Positions 14,492 through 19,565 of a DNA stretch of 19,565 nucleotides are shown here, one piece after another (positions within the stretch are counted from its first letter, which is position 1; every line of letters begins with the position of its first letter). A program made the position numbers and the translations under genes. The stretch covers positions 1 through 19,565 of the forward strand of contig CAZYWP010000050.1 of NCBI GenBank assembly GCA_964651495.1, written 5' to 3'. A model generated the notes under the pieces. It saw nothing but the letters and a program-made list of their open reading frames with translations. It was not told where the DNA came from and searched no databases. This stretch comes from CAZNVB01 sp964651495 (GTDB lineage: Bacteria; Acidobacteriota; Aminicenantia; Aminicenantales; UBA8522).

Positions 14492-15507
14492 AGCCAGACC
14501 TTCTTCGTCTTTTTCAAGAGCAGGAGAAAGATGGGGATCCCCACGAGGCTGGTGAAGATGCCGATCGGAATCTCGAACGAAGAGAGCCCGCGGATGATAT
14601 CATCGGCGACCAGCATGATGCTCGCCCCCATGGCGGCGGAGAGCGGGACGACACGCCGATTGTCCGCCCCGAACATCAGGCGGACCAGGTGCGGGACGAT
14701 GAACCCCAGCCAGCCGATGATTCCGACGATAGAGGTCCCGGCCGCGGTGATCAGAGTGGTCGCCGCGACGACCAGCATTTTCTCGCGGCGGACGTTGACG
14801 CCGAGGGAGCGGGCTTCTTCATCGCTCATCGAGAGCACGTTCAGCCGCCAGCGCAGGAGGAAGAGGACCACCAGCCCGACGGCGATCAGGGGCAGGGATA
14901 TGGATAAATCCTTCCAGGAGGCCAGCGACAGGCTGCCCATCAGCCAGAAAAAGAGGGCTTGAAGGACATAGGGGCTGGCAAAAAACTCGACCAGGGACAG
15001 CAGGGCCGAGAAAAACGCCGTGACAATGATGCCCGTCAGGAGAAGTGAGATGAAGTGGGACTCGGCCCGGCCGGAGATCAGGAGGACCGCCCCGACCGCG
15101 ATGACGGCAAAGATAAAGCCGGCGACCTGCGGCGGAAACGCCCGTCCCAGAAAGACGAGCGACAACGCCGCGCCGAAGGCCGCCCCGGAGGAGATGCCGA
15201 GGATGTATTCATTGACCAGGGGATTCTTGAAGAGGGCCTGGAGGGAGGCGCCGGACACGGAAAGGGCGGCGCCGACGGCAACGGCCAGGAGGAGCCGGGG
15301 GAGCCGGATCCGCAACAAAATGTCCCTGTAGGCTGCGGGCACATCCGGTTGGGAGGAAGGGGAAATGAACGAGACGAGCGTCTTGAGCACGCCCCCGGGG
15401 GGGATGGCATAGGTGCCGATGCCGAGAGAAATCACGAAGAGAACGAACGGTAAAACCAGCAGCCCAATCGCCAGGGCTCTTCCGCCGCTATTTTTTCGTC
15501 CACTCAT
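14488..15507 (-). CDS. FecCD-type ABC transporter permease
   Basis: 339-residue inner-membrane permease for iron-siderophore, heme or cobalamin uptake. Hydrophobic helices run through the whole protein (about nine to ten), the usual size for BtuC/FecCD. Seen: RLPRLLLAVAVGAALSVSGA near residues 69-88, KNPLVNEYILGISSGAAFGA just after, WLMGSLS, SDEEARSLGVNV (the cytoplasmic coupling loop), GIIGWLGFIVPHLVR and SFEIPIGIFTSLVGIPIF near the end. The start is ATG at 15507-15505, overlapping the 3' end of the binding-protein gene by 20 bases; the same frame stays open 80 codons further upstream but that part lies inside the binding-protein gene and is low-complexity. The ATPase start overlaps its stop. 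Confidence 0.92.
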   Translation of the reverse strand: MSGRKNSGGRALAIGLLVLPFVLFVISLGIGTYAIPPGGVLKTLVSFISPSSQPDVPAAYRDILLRIRLPRLLLAVAVGAALSVSGASLQALFKNPLVNEYILGISSGAAFGAALSLVFLGRAFPPQVAGFIFAVIAVGAVLLISGRAESHFISLLLTGIIVTAFFSALLSLVEFFASPYVLQALFFWLMGSLSLASWKDLSISLPLIAVGLVVLFLLRWRLNVLSMSDEEARSLGVNVRREKMLVVAATTLITAAGTSIVGIIGWLGFIVPHLVRLMFGADNRRVVPLSAAMGASIMLVADDIIRGLSSFEIPIGIFTSLVGIPIFLLLLKKTKKVWL

Positions 15508-16582
15508 GGAAATCCAGGACTTTCGCGAGCGCCGTGAAAACATCCTTTTTGCCGTAAAACACCTCGAAGATCGCGTTGGCCTCTTGTTCGAGGTCGAGAC
15601 CGCCGAATTTATCGGGATGAAAAAGCCCGGCCAGGTAGAGGGTCTCGGCGAGGACTCCGGCCGGGTCCCACCAGTACCAAAAGCCCAGAGTGTAATGGAC
15701 CCGGTTGTTCCTGACCGCCTTAACCGACCCGAGGCGGCTGTCGCCAAGAATCCCCTCGACCGTCACCTGCCTCTCCCGGGGGAGGAAGCTGCCCTGGACC
15801 AGGATGATATCCGGGTCCCACTTGACGATCTGCTCCAGGGTGATGACCGTCCCGATGGTCCCGAGGTAGGACGGCAGGAGGCTCTGGGCGACGTTCATCC
15901 CGCCAGCCGTGTTTACGGGCTCATAAAAAACGGGCGTGCGGGCCAGCGAAGACCAAAAGGTGAGGTATGTTCTCGGCCTCTCCGCTTCAGTAACCGGGCC
16001 GATGGACCCGCTGATGAATTCAATTTTTTCTTTGAAGTACCGAACGAGCGCGCGGGCCCGTCCTTCGAAACCGGTCAACGCGCCGACAAGCTCGATCTCC
16101 TCGAGAAGCCGGTCAAAACGCCCCAGGGAGGCGAGCGCCGCGACAGGAATTCCCAGGCTCCGCTGAATGGAATCCGGCACCTGCTGTTCGGTCGGCGAGG
16201 TAAAAATGATGTCCGGGTCGAGTTTGACCACCAATTCTTTATTGACGCTTTCATCCGGCTTGGAAACGGCGGGTAGCCGCGCTCCCGGAGGAAAGACAAT
16301 CTTGAACAGATGGTCATCCCGGCGGATAAAATAGTCGACGCCCACCAGGCGCTCGCCCGCCCCGAGAGCCACAATAATGCGGGTGATCTCGGGCTGGAGG
16401 GAAAGAATTCGATCGGCGCGCGGGGGAATGGCCACGGTCCGTCCGAGGTTGTCTTTAATAGTCGATTTTTGGCTCTGGGAGACGGCCCCGGATAAGGGGA
16501 TTATCAAAGAAGAAACGCTCAGAACATAGCACAGAAAAATGAGCCTGGCCGCCCGTTCCAAGAAATGATTTTGAGCCATCAT
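15488..16582 (-). CDS. Periplasmic substrate-binding protein of iron-complex/cobalamin ABC transporter
   Basis: 364-residue binding protein (FecB/BtuF-like, PF01497). Basic residues and a hydrophobic stretch at about 10-35 form a signal peptide. Then follow DNLGRTVAIPPRADRILSL at about 44-62, ITRIIVALGAGERLVGVD, LDPDIIFTS, GRFDRLLEEIELVGALTG, WDPDIILVQ and the closing FWYWWDPAGVLAETLYLAGLFHPDKF. These give the two-lobed fold joined by a long helix. No lipobox Cys is evident, so it is probably soluble in the periplasm. ATG at 16582 or the next codon; the ribosome site is weak (GAGACA). Downstream, permease and ATPase overlap it in one operon. The exact ligand (ferric siderophore, heme or B12) cannot be told; no cobalamin riboswitch fits in the short leader. 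Confidence 0.88.
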   Translation of the reverse strand: MMAQNHFLERAARLIFLCYVLSVSSLIIPLSGAVSQSQKSTIKDNLGRTVAIPPRADRILSLQPEITRIIVALGAGERLVGVDYFIRRDDHLFKIVFPPGARLPAVSKPDESVNKELVVKLDPDIIFTSPTEQQVPDSIQRSLGIPVAALASLGRFDRLLEEIELVGALTGFEGRARALVRYFKEKIEFISGSIGPVTEAERPRTYLTFWSSLARTPVFYEPVNTAGGMNVAQSLLPSYLGTIGTVITLEQIVKWDPDIILVQGSFLPRERQVTVEGILGDSRLGSVKAVRNNRVHYTLGFWYWWDPAGVLAETLYLAGLFHPDKFGGLDLEQEANAIFEVFYGKKDVFTALAKVLDFHEWTKK

Positions 16583-16603
16583 TCTGTCTCAACGCGAAGG
16601 TTT

Positions 16604-16631
16604 ATTATAGGGGATTTGGCAAAAAACACAA
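16604..16631 (-). promoter_or_regulatory. Promoter for the iron/cobalamin-type ABC operon
   Basis: On the minus strand a perfect TATAAT (16609-16604) with TTGTGT (16631-16626) 16 bp upstream. The leader would be about 15 bases. No Fur-box-like palindrome was recognised by eye around it. Confidence 0.5.
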
Positions 16632-16689
16632 ATTCACAAAATCATCTCCCGCGATGGGCGAGGATGGAGGAGAGGGGGAAAAGAGAGTA

Positions 16690-17346
16690 TTACAAAAACA
16701 GAAGGCGGCCGAAAAACTCGGGAAGATGGAAATCGGGCTTGGGCGAATCAACCGGGCTCCAGGCTCCATAGTGCGGGATCTCCGTCTCATCGCCGCACTT
16801 GTAAAAATTGCCCCTGGCCTGGCGGCCGGGCGCGATCCTGTCTCCGTAATACTTCTCGAACAAAGCGAGCGGTATCTTGTAGGCCAGGGTCCAGAAGTCG
16901 GCGCCGTGGAGCCCGTCCACCGGCTCTTTGACCGAGGTAACGATCTCCAGCCCCTTCAAGTCCTCTGCCGAGATCGGCGGCCGCGTCTTCCGGTCCGGGC
17001 CGATGTGGATCAGCATGGCGCCGACGGCATTGGTTTCGATGTTGATATAGCCGACTTTCTTTTCCGGAAAAGGGTCGACGAAAAACTCGACGCAGCTGTC
17101 CTTCCAGACCGGATCCTGGAAGCGGGTGAATTTCACCCGGATCCTAGGCTCGTAAGCAATGAAATGCACATAGAGATTGTTCGGGCTGTAACAGACCCGG
17201 GCCTCGACTCGCGGCCTGTAACCGTTGTCCAGCCAGAGATAGTGGTCGACGGAAGCCGCGGGAATCCCCTCCCAGAACCGGGATTCACCGGGGAGCGAGA
17301 AATCCTCATGAATTCTCTTGATTTTGTACTCGCGGTTATTTTTCAT
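16690..17346 (-). CDS. CBM9-like carbohydrate-binding family protein, cytoplasmic
   Basis: 218-residue beta-sandwich protein of the carbohydrate-binding family 9-like (DUF1083/CBM9_2) group. Seen: FWEGIPAASVDHYLW at 24-38, VCYSPNNLYVHFIAYEP at 51-67, VWKDSCVEFFVDPFP at 80-94, YINIETNAVGAMLI at 100-113, and the diagnostic C-terminus GNFYKCGDETEIPHYGAW at 179-196 then PDFHLPEFFGRLLF. No signal peptide, so it would stay in the cytosol. Stand-alone members are common but their ligand is not established. The ATG at 17346-17344 overlaps the speE stop by four bases (ATGA), a sign of translational coupling to a polyamine gene, which is odd for a sugar-binding fold. Confidence 0.8.
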   Translation of the reverse strand: MKNNREYKIKRIHEDFSLPGESRFWEGIPAASVDHYLWLDNGYRPRVEARVCYSPNNLYVHFIAYEPRIRVKFTRFQDPVWKDSCVEFFVDPFPEKKVGYINIETNAVGAMLIHIGPDRKTRPPISAEDLKGLEIVTSVKEPVDGLHGADFWTLAYKIPLALFEKYYGDRIAPGRQARGNFYKCGDETEIPHYGAWSPVDSPKPDFHLPEFFGRLLFL

Positions 17347-18188
17347 TTCGCCCAGCCCATGAATTCCGGCAAAGAAAACGCTGCCCGATGGATCTCTCGA
17401 TTATAATATTTGAGCCCCGCCGGCGCTTTCCTCTGGATTTTTTTGAGCGGATTGACGCTGTTCGAGATAAACGAATAACACCAAGACCCGCCCGGATACG
17501 TCGGAGCCGGCCCCAAATAGTAATGGGCGTATCTGAACAGCTTCTTCAGAAAGAGGCCTTTCTTCTTCAGCTGGTCGAGATGGAACAGAGGGGAGCCGGC
17601 CTGGGCGGCGATCACTCCTCCCGGCTTCAAGCATTCCTTGAGGCGCGCATAAAAAACCGCCTGGTGAAGAACAGCCGACGGCCCGACGGGGTCCGATGAA
17701 TCAACGAGGATGAGATCATACCGGCGGCCGGACTCCTGAATGAACCTGCTGCCGTCGGCGATCAGAATCTCCGCCCGCTGATCACGAAAGGAGGCCGCAA
17801 GAGAGGGGAAATAGCTTTTGGCGGCGGCGATGACTGCAGCGTCGATTTCGACCAGCGTCGTTTTCTTGACCGGGTAGCGGAAGACCTCCCGGAGCGCTCC
17901 CCCGTCCCCGCCGCCGATAATCAGAATCTCCCGCGGGTTCGGATGGGCCATCATCGCGGGATGGACGAGCATCTCGTGGTAAAAAAACTCGTCCCTTTCC
18001 GTCGTCTGGACCAGCCCGTCCAGGAGCAGGACGCGGCCGAACGAATCCGTCTCATAGACCTCAATCCTTTGGAAGGGCGTTTTTTTGGAGAGGATGCGCT
18101 GTCTGGCCACAAAGAATATCCCGCTGGACGCGGTGTGGAATTCCCTGATTTCGATCGGTCTACTTTTCAGGGGCCTGCGCTCAGTCAT
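17343..18188 (-). CDS. speE: Spermidine synthase (polyamine aminopropyltransferase)
   Basis: 281-residue cytosolic enzyme that moves an aminopropyl group from decarboxylated S-adenosylmethionine to putrescine. Seen: an N-terminal beta domain ending LLDGLVQTTERDEFFYHEM (55-73), the nucleotide loop IIGGGDGGALRE at 90-101, the acidic VEID at 113-116, IADGSRFI at 143-150, and the catalytic DSSDPVGP at 163-170 with Asp163 and Asp166. Length matches SpeE (about 280-290), and no extra membrane domain is present. ATG at 18188-18186 with AAGGA upstream. The S-adenosylmethionine decarboxylase (speD) that supplies its substrate is not in this window. Preceded by the SpoIID-domain gene after 68 bp and overlapping the CBM9-like gene downstream. 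Confidence 0.92.
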   Translation of the reverse strand: MTERRPLKSRPIEIREFHTASSGIFFVARQRILSKKTPFQRIEVYETDSFGRVLLLDGLVQTTERDEFFYHEMLVHPAMMAHPNPREILIIGGGDGGALREVFRYPVKKTTLVEIDAAVIAAAKSYFPSLAASFRDQRAEILIADGSRFIQESGRRYDLILVDSSDPVGPSAVLHQAVFYARLKECLKPGGVIAAQAGSPLFHLDQLKKKGLFLKKLFRYAHYYLGPAPTYPGGSWCYSFISNSVNPLKKIQRKAPAGLKYYNREIHRAAFSLPEFMGWAK

Positions 18189-18256
18189 CTGCCAAATCCT
18201 TCGGCCGGCTCTGCGGCCTGCATTTTACTCCGCCAAATCCATATCTGAGGATAAAA

Positions 18257-19565
18257 TCAGTAATGCAGGCTGATTTTGACGTCTTTATAATATTTTTTCA
18301 AGATCTCCCGGTAATCTGCGCCCGCCTGGCCCATGCGAAAAGCGCCCACCTGACAGAGCCCCACTCCGTGGCCCCAGCCCCTGCCGGCAAAGACAAAATG
18401 CTCGACCTGCCCGTCCGACCCGAATTCCTTGTCCAGGGCAAAGAGCGTATCCCGCAGGCCAAGCACCCAGCGGATCTTCAGTCCTTTGACCACGGCCTGG
18501 CTCTCCGTCCCGACGATGGAAAGCACGACGGCACGATGGGATTTTCCTCTCTCCTCGACAGCCAAGTCCACGAGCCGGCCGATCGGATAGTACTCGTTGA
18601 TCCTTTTCTCCAGCTCCTCGCGCGTCAGCCGGACCTGCCAGCGGTGGAACGGGGAGCTCCGGTCGAGGATCGGAGAATCTACCGGGTAGGAAGCTTCGAG
18701 CACGGTCGCCTCGCCCTCATGCTCGATCCATCTGATTTCCTCTCCCCCGAGGAGGGTGAGCCGTGAGGCGGGTGAAACTACCCCGTCCTGATTGCGGAAG
18801 AGAAAAACGCGCGGCGAGAGAGGAAGAATTCGCGACTGGCCGGCCTCTTCGATTTCCAGTTCGTTTTTCTTGGTCAGGCTGCGGAAGACGCCTTTCCGGC
18901 TGGGGTCGTAATAACTGCGCATGGCCTTATAAAGAGCGAAGGCCAGTTCCCCCCGGGTGACGCCCCTCGTCTCATCGGCCAGCCCCGGCGAGGAAAAATA
19001 GATGCCGCTGTGTATGAGATAGGCCAGGCTGTCCCTGACCTCTGTCCTGACAGGCGGTAAATCCCTGAGAACGAAGTCGACTTCACTCTTGAGCATGAGA
19101 TTCTCGACCCTATCCCTCCATTGGAAGGCATCGATCAGGAGGGTGGCGAGGCCAGGAAAATTCAGCGCCGTCTCAGCCGGGGTAAACTCCGCCGGCTTTT
19201 TCCCCAGGCAGACCAGCGCCCGCCGAATCCAGCCCATGGCTTCATCGAGCGTCACCGGCTCCCCGTAGAATGCGGAGTCGGCTTCAGGAGGGAGAACGTT
19301 CAGGCCGGCCAGGATGGCCACTTCGCGGTCGATGTTCCGGCCGTTGACCAGGACGGGCAGGATGATCCCGCTTTCGATGAAGTCCTCTTTTTGCTTCTCA
19401 TAGGAGCATTCAGTGCTTTTCAAGTACGGCTGGGACTGCCCCTCGAAGACTTTTTCCACATCCTCGGTCATCCCGCCGCAGGTGCTAGTGTAGAGAGCGT
19501 TGATGAGCTTGCCTCTGTAGGTCGCGACTTCTCCTCTCGTCTCTTCGACGGCCCGGCTGCTCAGC
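18257..19565 (-). CDS. SpoIID/LytB-domain protein with large insertion, 5' end outside window
   Basis: The frame is open to the window edge, giving 435 visible residues and no start. Visible residues 4-31, ending NALYTSTCGG, are the SpoIID zinc/active-site segment; the C-terminus has FAGRGWGHGVGLCQVGA near residue 394 and YREILKKYYKDV, the closing SpoIID motif. SpoIID is a lytic transglycosylase acting on denuded peptidoglycan, and related LytB proteins modulate amidases; the catalytic Glu lies before this fragment. Between the two motifs are about 363 residues instead of roughly 100. The extra part is mostly helical and contains an SLH-like stretch (SLAYLIHSGIYF, GVTRGELAFALYKAM at about 175-215). 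The SpoIID beta domain resumes near WQVRLTREEL. Probably secreted, role in the cell wall; the host need not form spores. Confidence 0.82.
   Translation of the reverse strand, partial: LSSRAVEETRGEVATYRGKLINALYTSTCGGMTEDVEKVFEGQSQPYLKSTECSYEKQKEDFIESGIILPVLVNGRNIDREVAILAGLNVLPPEADSAFYGEPVTLDEAMGWIRRALVCLGKKPAEFTPAETALNFPGLATLLIDAFQWRDRVENLMLKSEVDFVLRDLPPVRTEVRDSLAYLIHSGIYFSSPGLADETRGVTRGELAFALYKAMRSYYDPSRKGVFRSLTKKNELEIEEAGQSRILPLSPRVFLFRNQDGVVSPASRLTLLGGEEIRWIEHEGEATVLEASYPVDSPILDRSSPFHRWQVRLTREELEKRINEYYPIGRLVDLAVEERGKSHRAVVLSIVGTESQAVVKGLKIRWVLGLRDTLFALDKEFGSDGQVEHFVFAGRGWGHGVGLCQVGAFRMGQAGADYREILKKYYKDVKISLHY

Noticed and set aside
15508..15747. 80-codon upstream extension of the FecCD permease
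   Set aside because: Lies in the coding region of the binding protein, is Ser/Arg-rich, and the permease family begins at the ATG at 15507.
15413..16276. Plus-strand open frame of 287 codons
   Set aside because: Opposes the overlapping binding-protein and permease genes, which have clear family motifs.
16583..16689. Cobalamin riboswitch upstream of the ABC operon
   Set aside because: The promoter leaves a leader of about 15 bases and no B12-box-like sequence was seen, so there is no room for a riboswitch.

Overview
The window is moderately GC-rich bacterial DNA with tightly packed genes, good Shine-Dalgarno sites and several sigma70-type promoters. It carries two runs of exactly 100 N (10748-10847 and 14054-14153), so it is scaffolded draft or metagenome-assembled sequence; distances and order across those runs are not secure. 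The gene mix is a bacterial serine palmitoyltransferase, an SDR-type threonine dehydrogenase with its KBL partner, a Tat-exported GH109 enzyme, a secreted six-bladed beta-propeller and a SpoIID-domain protein. It would fit an anaerobic amino-acid and glycan degrader such as an Acidobacteriota / Candidatus Aminicenantes lineage. That placement is inference from gene content only. No rRNA, tRNA, CRISPR array or transposase gene was seen.

Layout. 21-1208 (+): serine palmitoyltransferase, the first step of sphingolipid synthesis. 1304-4781 (+): a tightly overlapping three-gene cassette of a GT-C membrane glycosyltransferase, a small one-pass membrane protein with pseudopilin-like appearance, and a second GT-C glycosyltransferase. 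4846-5280 (-): a mosaic pseudogene built from two pieces of acetyl-CoA synthetase joined in frame to a KBL-like C-terminal tail. 5372-5749 (-): holo-ACP synthase acpS, divergent from an MFS transporter (5873-7078, +), with back-to-back promoters between them. 7186-8346 (+): exported beta-propeller protein.

8368-11477 is a threonine catabolic locus. kbl and a YdfG-like SDR are read leftward and the SDR-type tdh rightward from a shared intergenic region. Together they would turn L-threonine, and possibly L-allo-threonine or other 3-hydroxy acids, into glycine and acetyl-CoA. 11620-14053 (+): a secreted DUF1028-TPR protein and a Tat-exported GH109 (alpha-N-acetylgalactosaminidase family) enzyme with its own strong promoter and a C-terminus lost in the second gap.

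After the second gap all genes are on the minus strand. A binding-protein, permease and ATPase operon for iron-complex or cobalamin-type uptake (16582 down to 14154) overlaps gene to gene, with the ATPase cut by the gap. A second set (19565 down to 16690) holds a 5'-truncated SpoIID/LytB-domain protein with an unusually large insertion, spermidine synthase speE, and a cytoplasmic CBM9-like protein that overlaps speE by four bases.

The most unusual items are the mosaic acetyl-CoA synthetase/KBL pseudogene, the SpoIID protein with the large insert, the speE-CBM9 coupling and the GT-C/small protein/GT-C cassette. I did not find a clearly new multi-gene defence or mobile system.
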